NCBI GenBank assembly: GCA_037140715.1
Contig: JBAXDX010000045.1
Location: forward strand, 1-22,275
Length of the DNA: 22,275 nucleotides
From: JAUZPB01 sp037140715
Lineage (GTDB): Bacteria; Bacteroidota; Ignavibacteria; Ignavibacteriales; SURF-24
Reading direction: 5' to 3'
Part shown: piece after piece, positions 15,655-22,275 of the stretch
Numbering within the stretch: position 1 is the first letter of the stretch
Layout: each line of letters begins with the position of its first letter
The notes under the pieces: generated by a model
What the model saw: only the letters and a program-made list of their open reading frames with translations
What the model was told of the DNA's origin: nothing
Database searches by the model: none
Program-made: the position numbers and the translations under genes

Positions 15655-16881
15655 CTATTCAAACCTCAATGTAGAAACCGGCTTTATCTTTGAGGCAATA
15701 TAACTTGGAATAGATGCAGCCGCGATGCATAACAGAAATGTTATGAATGAAACAGCTAAATAATTATGCCAGTCAATCAGTATGGGAGCTTTGGACATAA
15801 AATAAACAGATTCGGGTAACGATACAATCTCAAACTTATCCTGAAGCATACTTAAAACATAAGCGGTCAGGTTTCCCAGTGTTATCCCAATAACTGAAAG
15901 ATAAATACCCTGCAATAAAAATATCCCGACTATCTGCCACTTTCCTGCTCCAAGCGATTTAAGAACCCCGATTGCTTCGGAACGTTCAAGCACAATCATA
16001 AGCAATGTACTTATAATATTAAAAACCGCAACGACCACAATCAGGATAAGCGATACAGGCACAAGTCTTTTCTGAAGGTCTATCCATGTAAAAATATGCT
16101 GATATATCTTAAAAATAGTTCTTGGGAAATATGGATAACCGAGATAATGCTGAAGACTCTGCGCAAGACTGTCCGCCTTACTGACATCGTTCAGCTTAAC
16201 GTCATATCCGTTTATTCTGTCGCCAAAGTCAAACAGATCCTGCGCTGCATGCAGATTAATATAACAGAACTGATCATCATACTCCGCCATCCCGCTCTCA
16301 AATATACTGGTTACTCTGAACTGCTTAATAACCGGAGGATTTTCAGGTGAAGGCACAGTATTATTTCTTAATGTAAAAATAGTAATCTTATCTCCGGTTT
16401 TAACGAACAGTTTATCTGCAAGCTTCCGCCCGACAGAAATTGGTGGCATATCACTCTTATAGTCAAATGACAATTTGCCCTCTACAATATATTTCTTCAG
16501 ATTATAAATATCATACTCAGGCAAAATACCCTTTACCGTAGTTCCCTCAGTATTATTTTTTGACTTTATTATAGCAAGTCCAAGCGCGTAGGGAGATATG
16601 CCGGTAACGCAGGGCTGAAGTTTACGATTAAGTGCAGGAAGGATTGTTTTATAATCCGGTAGCGTTCGGTTGCTAAACGTAGCAATTTGAATATGAGAGT
16701 TTAATTGTATAAGTTTATCGGAGATTGTTTGTTCAAATCCTTTTATAACAGTCAGGGCAATAATAAGCGTAGCCACTCCGATTGCAATACCGGTAATGGA
16801 AATAACTGAAATAAGAGAAATGAATCTGGAGTTTTTCTTTGAAAGAGTATATCTGTTTGCTATAAAAAAAGAAACTGGCAT
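15655..16881 (-). CDS. Lipoprotein-releasing system permease, LolC/LolE family (upstream copy)
   Basis: A 408-residue FtsX-like permease, first gene of the minus-strand run. The N-terminus MPVSFFIANRYTLSKKNSRF leads into helix 1 (about 21-47, ISLISVISITGIAIGVATLI); the periplasmic domain spans about 48-275, followed by helices near 278-302, 318-345 and 373-395 and the end SIPSYIASKIKPVSTLRFE. It would form the LolCDE complex with the next gene and LolD. It is only distantly like its neighbour, fitting a LolC/LolE pair rather than a recent duplicate. It starts at ATG 16881; a sigma70-like promoter lies about 30 bp upstream (16911-16939). The neighbouring outer-membrane and lipoprotein genes fit the role in envelope biogenesis. 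Confidence 0.87.
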   Translation of the reverse strand: MPVSFFIANRYTLSKKNSRFISLISVISITGIAIGVATLIIALTVIKGFEQTISDKLIQLNSHIQIATFSNRTLPDYKTILPALNRKLQPCVTGISPYALGLAIIKSKNNTEGTTVKGILPEYDIYNLKKYIVEGKLSFDYKSDMPPISVGRKLADKLFVKTGDKITIFTLRNNTVPSPENPPVIKQFRVTSIFESGMAEYDDQFCYINLHAAQDLFDFGDRINGYDVKLNDVSKADSLAQSLQHYLGYPYFPRTIFKIYQHIFTWIDLQKRLVPVSLILIVVVAVFNIISTLLMIVLERSEAIGVLKSLGAGKWQIVGIFLLQGIYLSVIGITLGNLTAYVLSMLQDKFEIVSLPESVYFMSKAPILIDWHNYLAVSFITFLLCIAAASIPSYIASKIKPVSTLRFE

Positions 16882-16910
16882 TTGGCAATAATGTTGAGAA
16901 GGTAATAATT

Positions 16911-16939
16911 AATGTAAAATTACAAATAAAAATAGTCAA
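16911..16939 (-). promoter_or_regulatory. Putative sigma70-type promoter of the lol operon
   Basis: On the minus strand TTGACT (16939-16934) and TACATT (16916-16911) are separated by 17 bases, giving a transcription start about 20 bp before the permease ATG at 16881. It is divergent from the tRNA promoter, whose -35 is also TTGACT. Motif match only; this phylum may use other promoter elements. Confidence 0.4.
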
Positions 16940-16965
16940 AAGATAATCTTACCCAAAAAATATAA

Positions 16966-16994
16966 TTGACTTAAAGACAAATAAATGATAGATT
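16966..16994 (+). promoter_or_regulatory. Putative sigma70-type promoter of the tRNA cluster
   Basis: TTGACT (16966-16971), a 17-base spacer and TAGATT (16989-16994) lie about 50 bp before the first tRNA (17046). The spacing is ideal and the -35 differs from consensus at one base. It would produce a polycistronic pre-tRNA ending at the terminator near 17510. Confidence 0.48.
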
Positions 16995-17045
16995 AGAAGT
17001 CTGATTTCTGGTTATTATGTTGTTCTTTAGAGATTGAAACTAACC

Positions 17046-17120
17046 CGGGGCGTAGCGTAGTCCGGTTATCGCGCCTGCTTTGGGAGCAGGAGGTCGCAAG
17101 TTCGAATCTTGCCGCCCCGA
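17046..17120 (+). tRNA. tRNA-Pro (anticodon TGG)
   Basis: The acceptor stem CGGGGCG pairs fully with CGCCCCG (17113-17119), followed by discriminator A at 17120. The anticodon arm CCTGC-TTTGGGA-GCAGG gives TGG. The T arm GCAAG-TTCGAAT-CTTGC is intact. CCA is not encoded. C1-G72 is the usual bacterial proline tRNA identity pair. Confidence 0.97.
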
Positions 17121-17149
17121 CTTTTGAGTTATGAGTTAATTTTAGTAAT

Positions 17150-17177
17150 TTGTCATAGAGATTTGAAAAAATACTAA
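17150..17177 (+). promoter_or_regulatory. Weak possible internal promoter between tRNA-Pro and tRNA-Arg
   Basis: TTGTCA (17150-17155), 16 bases and TACTAA (17172-17177) lie in the 95-bp gap before tRNA-Arg. The gap is much longer than the other two inter-tRNA gaps, which allows a second promoter, but the match is modest in A+T-rich DNA. Confidence 0.22.
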
Positions 17178-17215
17178 TAAAAACTCAAAGCCAGGAATTC
17201 AGAACTTAAACAGTT

Positions 17216-17289
<74 letters not shown>

Positions 17290-17303
17290 CAAGCGTCTTC
17301 ATG

Positions 17304-17378
17304 GTGAGCGTAGCTCAGTTTGGTTAGAGCATCAGGTTGTGGCCCTGAGGGTCGTGGGTTCAAGTCCCATCGCTCACC
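17304..17378 (+). tRNA. tRNA-His (anticodon GTG)
   Basis: The anticodon arm TCAGG-TTGTGGC-CCTGA gives GTG. The acceptor GTGAGCG pairs with CGCTCAC (17371-17377). The base before the stem (G17303) can pair with C17378, the G-1:C73 identity pair of histidine tRNAs, so the mature 5' end is probably 17303. CCA is not encoded. Confidence 0.96.
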
Positions 17379-17399
17379 CTTAGTTCTTGAAGTTTTGCC

Positions 17400-17471
17400 G
17401 GCCCCATCATCTAATGGTTAGGATAGCGCCCTTTCACGGCGTCAATAGGGGTTCGAATCCCCTTGGGGTCA
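17400..17471 (+). tRNA. tRNA-Glu (anticodon TTC)
   Basis: The anticodon arm GCGCC-CTTTCAC-GGCGT gives TTC. The acceptor GGCCCCA pairs with TGGGGTC (17464-17470) with one G-U wobble. The T arm AGGGG-TTCGAAT-CCCCT is intact and the discriminator is A. It is the last gene of the cluster, five bases before the terminator stem. Confidence 0.96.
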
Positions 17472-17476
17472 CTTAC

Positions 17477-17510
17477 AACCCTCTTATTCGCAAGAATTTG
17501 AGGGTTTTTT
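17477..17510 (+). terminator. Intrinsic terminator of the tRNA cluster
   Basis: A stem of AACCCTC (17477-17483) with GAGGGTT (17500-17506), a TT/TT internal bulge, an inner ATTC/GAAT stem and a GCAA (GNRA-type) loop, followed by a T-run to 17510. It lies directly after tRNA-Glu. The reverse strand lacks a T-run after the stem, so it probably does not end the converging cheR transcript. Confidence 0.9.
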
Positions 17511-17532
17511 ATTGCCCAGTAGGATCCCCATA

Positions 17533-18366
17533 CTATTGCTTACTTAAAATTCTCTTGTACAATTTTACATGTGCATCAAGCTCCGCATAATTATTCCGGG
17601 AATCTGATGATTTAATAGTTTCTTTTTTACCAAGTCCGAGTATGCCACCAATTGTAAGGCTGTTGGTAAATAACTTATACACGCGTTCCTGAAGCTGTTT
17701 ATCGAAATAGATCATCACATTTCTACAAATAATAATATCAAACTCATTAAATGAACCATCGGTCGCCAGATTATGCCGCGCCCACACTATATTTGTATTA
17801 AGCTCCTTATTCATAATTATATTATCATATTTAGCTCTGAAATATTGCGAGAAATCAAATCTGCCTCCGGCTTTCTGATAAGCAACGGCGTAATCCTGCA
17901 TTCTATACAGCGAATAAATTCCATTCCTGGCTGTTTCTAAAGCGGACTCATTCATATCCGTGGCATAAATACGAACTTTATCATAAAGATTTTCTTCTTT
18001 CAGCATAATTGCCATAGAATAGACTTCTTCGCCGGCCGCGCATCCGGCATGCCATATACGAATGAACGGAAGCTCCGTCAGCATCGGAAAAACTGACTGC
18101 CGTACTGCCAGAAAAAAATCAGGATCGCGGAACATTGAAGTAACATTAACAGAAACTGTCTCAAGGAATCTGCCAAAAGATTTCTTTTCATGAAGAACTT
18201 TGTCCTGAAGCGCCGAAACAGATTTCACACCGAGATAACCCATACATTTATGGACACGCCGTTTTATAGATGCCGGCGAATAATCTCTAAAATCGTAGTC
18301 ATACATCTGGTATATCCCTTCCAGAAGCAGCTTTAATTCTATTTCTTCGATTTTTACGCTATTCAT
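17533..18366 (-). CDS. cheR: CheR-type protein-glutamate O-methyltransferase
   Basis: A 277-residue SAM-dependent methyltransferase that methylates glutamates of chemoreceptors or receptor-like proteins. The N-terminal helical domain (1-70) includes YSPASIKRRVHKCMGYLG (29-46), the family's receptor-contact region. VTSMFRDP (75-82) is the conserved N-T-x-F-F-R-like motif. WHAGCAAGEEVYSMA (105-119) is the SAM-binding loop, ATDMN (135-139) the acidic ribose contact, and CRNVMIYFD (214-222) the conserved catalytic-domain motif. No methyl-accepting protein or CheB is visible. It follows the hybrid kinase gene by 132 bp on the same strand, so it probably serves that signalling system; several bacterial kinase clusters carry CheR and CheB. 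The stop lies 23 bp from the tRNA terminator. Confidence 0.92.
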   Translation of the reverse strand: MNSVKIEEIELKLLLEGIYQMYDYDFRDYSPASIKRRVHKCMGYLGVKSVSALQDKVLHEKKSFGRFLETVSVNVTSMFRDPDFFLAVRQSVFPMLTELPFIRIWHAGCAAGEEVYSMAIMLKEENLYDKVRIYATDMNESALETARNGIYSLYRMQDYAVAYQKAGGRFDFSQYFRAKYDNIIMNKELNTNIVWARHNLATDGSFNEFDIIICRNVMIYFDKQLQERVYKLFTNSLTIGGILGLGKKETIKSSDSRNNYAELDAHVKLYKRILSKQ

Positions 18367-18498
18367 TTCAGTCTCTTTGTTCTATCGAAAAACAGAAAGA
18401 ATCATAAATTTCCATTGCCTTTATAACTGTCACTTATTGATTTTTATATCGAATGTCCGGAGGACCACAAATCTAAATCAAATTATGGTTTTCCGCCT

Positions 18499-21400
18499 CT
18501 ATTTCCTGTCATACAGCCATACCCTGAGCAGGGAAAGAAGCTGATCAACATTCACAGGTTTGGCAATGTAATCAGAAGCGCCGGCTTCAATACATTTTTC
18601 GCGGTCGCCTCTCATAGCTTTTGCCGTAAGCGCAATAATTGGGAGCTTCCTATAACCGGTATTTTTACGAATAATTCTTGTAGTTTCATAGCCGTCCATT
18701 TCCGGCATCATAATATCCATCAGCACGGCGTCAATATCCGCATTATTATTAACAAATTGAACCGCGTCCTTTCCATTTTCAGTACTGGCGACAACAATGC
18801 CATGCTGTTCAAGCGCGCTTGTAAGAGCAAAGATGTTCCTCATATCATCATCAACAATCAAAACTTTCCTGCCGATTAAGGAAGAGTCCTCCTCATAAAG
18901 TTTTTTAATCATCTTCCGTTTATCATCGGGCAGTTTTGATGTAACTCTGTGCAGGAAAAGAGAAGTCTCATCTACAAGCCGTTCCGGGTTCCGTGCGTCT
19001 TTCAGAATGACGCTGGAAGACATTTTCTTTAAGAAAGCCGCCTCTTTTTTAGTTAAATCTTTCCCAGTAAAAACAATAACCGGTATTTGGGAAAACTCTT
19101 TGTCGCTCTGCATTTCTTCAATCATCTCCATTCCGCTCATAACAGGCAGAATAAGGTCGAGCACTATACAATCAAATTTATGTTTATGCAGAAGTTCTAT
19201 CGCCTGCCTGCCATTTTCCGCAGTTATAACTTCAACGTCGCTATTGCCAATTAGTTCCACTATATAGTCTCTGTCTGTTGCGTTATCCTCGACAACTAAT
19301 AATTTTTTGGGGCGCTGGATATAATCTGCAATCTGTGCGAAAGCTTTTTCCAGCACTTCTTTTGTAACCGGCTTGATAAAGTAACCAAAAGCACCCCGGT
19401 GCAAACCGCGGGCGCTGTCTTCTTCGACAGAAATTATTTGAACGGGGATATGCCTTGTTTCGAAGTCTAACTTTAGACGGTCTAAGATCGTCCATCCATC
19501 CAGATCAGGAAAGTTTATATCGAGCGTTATGGCATCCGGTTTATATCGGTGAACCATATCAATAACATCATTACCCATCGGGCAAAGAACTGCTTTGAAA
19601 TTATTACTACGAGCAACATCATATAGTATAGAGGCAAACTGCAAATCGTCTTCGGCAATAAGAATGACTTTATCTCCCGGTTCAATTAAATTGCGGTCAT
19701 CGTCAAGTTTAGTTTCTATTACCGGTGTTATTCTTTTATATAGCGGAGGTTTTACCCCCGCTTGTACTAAAGAGTCTTCATCGCCGGTTATGTCTCTTTC
19801 AAAAAATGGTTTTGAAAAATCAGACCAGCCAACCGGGTCTTCGCGCTGTTTCTTTGTGCCATGTGAATAATTTACGGGAAGGTAGAGCGTAAAAACGCTT
19901 CCTTCATTGACTTTACTGCTCGTTACTTTAAGCTGACCGCCTAAAAGTATTGCGATCTCACGGCTGATTGAAAGCCCTAAACCGGTTCCGCCATATTTAC
20001 GGCTTGTACTTCCGTCAGCCTGCTGGAACGCTTCAAAAATAATTTTCTGGTTCTTTAACGGAATGCCAATACCTGTATCTTTTACGGAAAACGCTATGAC
20101 CTGCCGCGCCCGGTTAAGTGATACCCTGTCGTAACTCCAGCCGCTTACAGCCGACTCTATTTTAACGGTAACGCTTCCTTTTTCGGTAAATTTAAATGCA
20201 TTTGAAAGAAGGTTCTTCATTACCTGCATTAAGCGCTGCCCGTCTGTTGATATCAGATTAGGAGAGTCATGAGAAATCTCTACATCGAATTCAAGTTCCT
20301 TCATCTCAGCTACATGAGAAAATGTTTGGATTATCTGTGATTTTACTTCAATGAGAGGCAAATCACTCAGTTCAACCGAAACAGTTCCGCTCTCTATCTT
20401 GGAGAGATCCAGAATATCATTGATAAGATTAAGCAGATCGATGCCGGATGAATTAATTGTATCCGCGTATTGAATTTCTTTCTCGGAAAGATGTTGTTCG
20501 TGGTTATCAGAAAGCTGTTTAGAAAGGATGAGCAAACTGTTAAGCGGAGTTCTAAGTTCGTGCGACATATTCGCGAGGAACTCGGATTTGTATTTTGAAG
20601 TAAGTGCAAGTTGTTCGGCTTTTTCTTCCAGTGCAATTTTAGCCTGCCCGACTTCGCGGTTTTTAATCTCAACTTCGGCTTTCTGTTCAGAAAGTAGCTT
20701 TGCTTTTTCTTCCAGAGATTCGTTGGTCTGTTGTAACTCTTTCTGCTGGCTCTGCAATTCCTCCGCAAGAGCCTGGGATGTCTGCAGGAGGCCTTCTGTT
20801 CTTGTGTTTGCCTCTATAGTATTGAGTACAATGCCAAGGCTGTCCATCAGTTGATCTAAGAACATCTGATGAATTATGCTGAACAAACTGAATGAAGCCA
20901 GCTCGATAACCGCTTTAACCTGTCCTTCAAAAAGGACGGGCAGTTCAATAATATTCAGCGGCGTTCCTTCGCCTAATCCCGAAGTAATTTGAATATAGTC
21001 ATGAGGAACGTTAGTAACCATAATTCTCTGTTTTTCGTAAGCGGCCTGCCCGACCAAACCTTCGCCTATTTTATAAGAAGAAGAGAGGTTCTTTCTTTCT
21101 TTGTAAGCATAGCTCGAAAGCAGTCTGAGCCTGCGGTCCTGAATCCCAACTGCGGATTCGTCCGAGAGCACTTCCCTGTTATAGAATATGCCATGCTGGG
21201 CGTTAACGAGAGGACAAAGTTCGGAAAGCAGTTGTTGAGAAACGGTTGCCATGTCACGCTGCCCCTGCAGCATACGCGTAAATTTGGCAAGGTTGGTTTT
21301 CAGCCAGTCCTGTTCTGTGTTGCGCTGTGTGGTTTCGCTAAGATTGCGGATCATTTCATTAAGGTTCAGCCTTAATTCTTCAACCTCGCCTTTAGCTGCA

Positions 21401-22275
21401 ACCATAATAGTTCTGCTCAGGTCTCCTTTTATAACTGAAGTTGCAATCTCTGCAATAGCTCGGATTTGTGTTGTAAGATTAGCTGCCAACTGGTTTACAT
21501 TATCAGTAAGTGCTTTCCAGGTACCCGCCGTACCCGGCACGTTTGCCTGCCCGCCAAGCCTGCCTTCAACACCAACTTCTTTTGCAACACCAATTACCTG
21601 TTCGGAGAAAGTATCGAGTGTGTCAATCATATTATTAATTGTATCGGAAAGAGAAGCAATTTCGCCTTTAGCCGAAACTGTAAGTTTTTGTCGCAGGTCT
21701 CCGTTGGCAACCGAGGTAACAACCTTAGCGATACCGCGCACCTGATCGGTAAGATTGCCTGCCATCAGATTTACATTATCCGTTAAGTCCTTCCAGGTAC
21801 CTGCAACGCCGCGCACCTGCGCCTGCCCGCCAAGTTTTCCTTCGGTGCCTACCTCACGTGCAACACGGGTTACTTCTGCGACAAACGAATTCAACTGGTC
21901 AACCATCGAATTAATTGTTTCTTTCAGCTCAAGAATTTCACCTTTTGCGTCAACGGTAATTTTTCTGTTCAGATCTCCGTTTGCAACCGCTGTTGTTACA
22001 AGAGCGATATTACGTACCTGATCCGTAAGATTGGTAGCCATAAAGTTTACATTATCAGTTAAATCTTTCCAGGTACCTGCAACGCCTTTAACCAGCGCCT
22101 GTCCGCCTAATTTACCGTCCGTACCTACCTCGCGTGCAACACGGGTTACTTCTCCGGCAAAAGAATTCAACTGGTCAACCATTGTATTGATAGTATTTTT
22201 AAGCTGAAGAATTTCGCCTCTTGCGTCAACGGTAATTTTTCTGTTCAGATCTCCGTTTGCAACCGCTGTTGTTAC
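18499..22275 (-). CDS. Multi-HAMP hybrid histidine kinase with three receivers (5' end outside window)
   Basis: An open frame running off the window end; the stretch 22183-22275 continues the repeat in frame without a start, so ATG 22182 is not the true start. Counting from that ATG: three 92-residue HAMP units (1-92, 93-184, 185-276; part of another upstream), a helical linker, a GAF-like domain (about 310-455), a coiled coil (about 465-530), HisKA with SHELRTP and phosphorylated H541, HATPase (NLLSNAFKFT near 657; DTGIG 702-706; GGTGLGL 731-737), and receivers with Asp888, Asp1009 and Asp1156. Receiver 2 has K1061 followed by Asp instead of Pro. No transmembrane segment is seen. The HAMP array with GxAGTWKDLTDNVN and GDLxxKI motifs is like fungal group III (Nik1/Os-1) osmosensor kinases. 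It would phosphorylate its own receivers and downstream partners. CheR follows. Confidence 0.93.
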   Translation of the reverse strand, partial: VTTAVANGDLNRKITVDARGEILQLKNTINTMVDQLNSFAGEVTRVAREVGTDGKLGGQALVKGVAGTWKDLTDNVNFMATNLTDQVRNIALVTTAVANGDLNRKITVDAKGEILELKETINSMVDQLNSFVAEVTRVAREVGTEGKLGGQAQVRGVAGTWKDLTDNVNLMAGNLTDQVRGIAKVVTSVANGDLRQKLTVSAKGEIASLSDTINNMIDTLDTFSEQVIGVAKEVGVEGRLGGQANVPGTAGTWKALTDNVNQLAANLTTQIRAIAEIATSVIKGDLSRTIMVAAKGEVEELRLNLNEMIRNLSETTQRNTEQDWLKTNLAKFTRMLQGQRDMATVSQQLLSELCPLVNAQHGIFYNREVLSDESAVGIQDRRLRLLSSYAYKERKNLSSSYKIGEGLVGQAAYEKQRIMVTNVPHDYIQITSGLGEGTPLNIIELPVLFEGQVKAVIELASFSLFSIIHQMFLDQLMDSLGIVLNTIEANTRTEGLLQTSQALAEELQSQQKELQQTNESLEEKAKLLSEQKAEVEIKNREVGQAKIALEEKAEQLALTSKYKSEFLANMSHELRTPLNSLLILSKQLSDNHEQHLSEKEIQYADTINSSGIDLLNLINDILDLSKIESGTVSVELSDLPLIEVKSQIIQTFSHVAEMKELEFDVEISHDSPNLISTDGQRLMQVMKNLLSNAFKFTEKGSVTVKIESAVSGWSYDRVSLNRARQVIAFSVKDTGIGIPLKNQKIIFEAFQQADGSTSRKYGGTGLGLSISREIAILLGGQLKVTSSKVNEGSVFTLYLPVNYSHGTKKQREDPVGWSDFSKPFFERDITGDEDSLVQAGVKPPLYKRITPVIETKLDDDRNLIEPGDKVILIAEDDLQFASILYDVARSNNFKAVLCPMGNDVIDMVHRYKPDAITLDINFPDLDGWTILDRLKLDFETRHIPVQIISVEEDSARGLHRGAFGYFIKPVTKEVLEKAFAQIADYIQRPKKLLVVEDNATDRDYIVELIGNSDVEVITAENGRQAIELLHKHKFDCIVLDLILPVMSGMEMIEEMQSDKEFSQIPVIVFTGKDLTKKEAAFLKKMSSSVILKDARNPERLVDETSLFLHRVTSKLPDDKRKMIKKLYEEDSSLIGRKVLIVDDDMRNIFALTSALEQHGIVVASTENGKDAVQFVNNNADIDAVLMDIMMPEMDGYETTRIIRKNTGYRKLPIIALTAKAMRGDREKCIEAGASDYIAKPVNVDQLLSLLRVWLYDRK
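21355..22275 (-). repeat. 276-bp in-frame HAMP-encoding DNA repeats
   Basis: The kinase gene contains direct repeats of exactly 276 bp (92 codons): units at 21355-21630, 21631-21906, 21907-22182, and part of a further one at 22183-22275. The 55 bases 21945-21999 are identical to 22221-22275 at an offset of 276. The unit at 21355-21630 is the most diverged. This fits tandem duplication with recent homogenisation. Confidence 0.88.

Noticed and set aside
14422..16881. MacB-type macrolide exporter or cell-division FtsX
   Set aside because: The ATPase is a separate LolD-type gene, and both permeases have the four-helix LolC/E size (about 410 residues) with large periplasmic domains; FtsX is smaller.
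18460..18496. Terminator-like hairpin between the kinase and cheR
   Set aside because: The arms pair only with several mismatches and no T-run follows on the minus strand.
21251..22021. Plus-strand ORFs opposite the HAMP repeats
   Set aside because: They are antisense shadows of the repetitive kinase gene and lack recognisable domains.

Overview
The window looks like a chromosomal piece of a Gram-negative bacterium from the Bacteroidota/Chlorobiota side of the tree, most likely Ignavibacteria-like. This is inferred from gene content: two PorV/PorQ-type outer-membrane proteins, a secreted protein ending in a type IX secretion (T9SS)/FlgD-like C-terminal domain, a LolCDE system, many signal peptides ending in 'AQ', and A+T-rich DNA with few strong Shine-Dalgarno sites. 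No phylogenetic marker is present, so the placement is tentative.

Layout. Positions 1-146 hold a 21-bp tandem repeat array whose core alternates in orientation. From 246 to 16881 every gene is on the minus strand, so genes are transcribed from high to low coordinates. In transcription order there are: (i) two FtsX-like lipoprotein-export permeases (LolC/LolE type) and, after a structured 149-bp gap, the ATPase LolD; (ii) an envelope cluster of an outer-membrane barrel protein, a UPF0104 membrane protein, a family 2 glycosyltransferase, a NodB-type polysaccharide deacetylase, a second family 2 glycosyltransferase and a second barrel protein homologous to the first; (iii) a site-2-type (M50) membrane protease; (iv) a lipoprotein, a seven-bladed propeller protein with a T9SS tail, and two PorV/PorQ-like proteins; (v) a FemAB/GNAT-like acyltransferase and a family 4-like glycosyltransferase. 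Between LolD and the first barrel gene lies a short plus-strand fragment resembling the start of a heavy-metal-binding lipoprotein.

At 17046-17471 four tRNA genes (Pro-UGG, Arg-UCU, His-GUG, Glu-UUC) lie on the plus strand, preceded by a sigma70-like promoter divergent from the lol promoter and followed by a clear intrinsic terminator. Beyond them on the minus strand are a CheR methyltransferase and the 3' part of a very large soluble-looking hybrid histidine kinase, cut by the window end. It has tandem 92-residue HAMP repeats, a GAF-like region, a kinase core and three receivers, an architecture resembling fungal group III (Nik1/Os-1) kinases.

Taken together most genes serve the cell envelope: lipoprotein export, glycan or glycolipid synthesis and export, outer-membrane barrels, and display of a secreted propeller protein. 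The most interesting points are the alternating-core repeat array, the two barrel paralogues with a shared H-x-S-x-H motif flanking the glycosyltransferase/deacetylase module, the HAMP-array kinase with its near-identical DNA repeats, and the truncated metal-binding lipoprotein.
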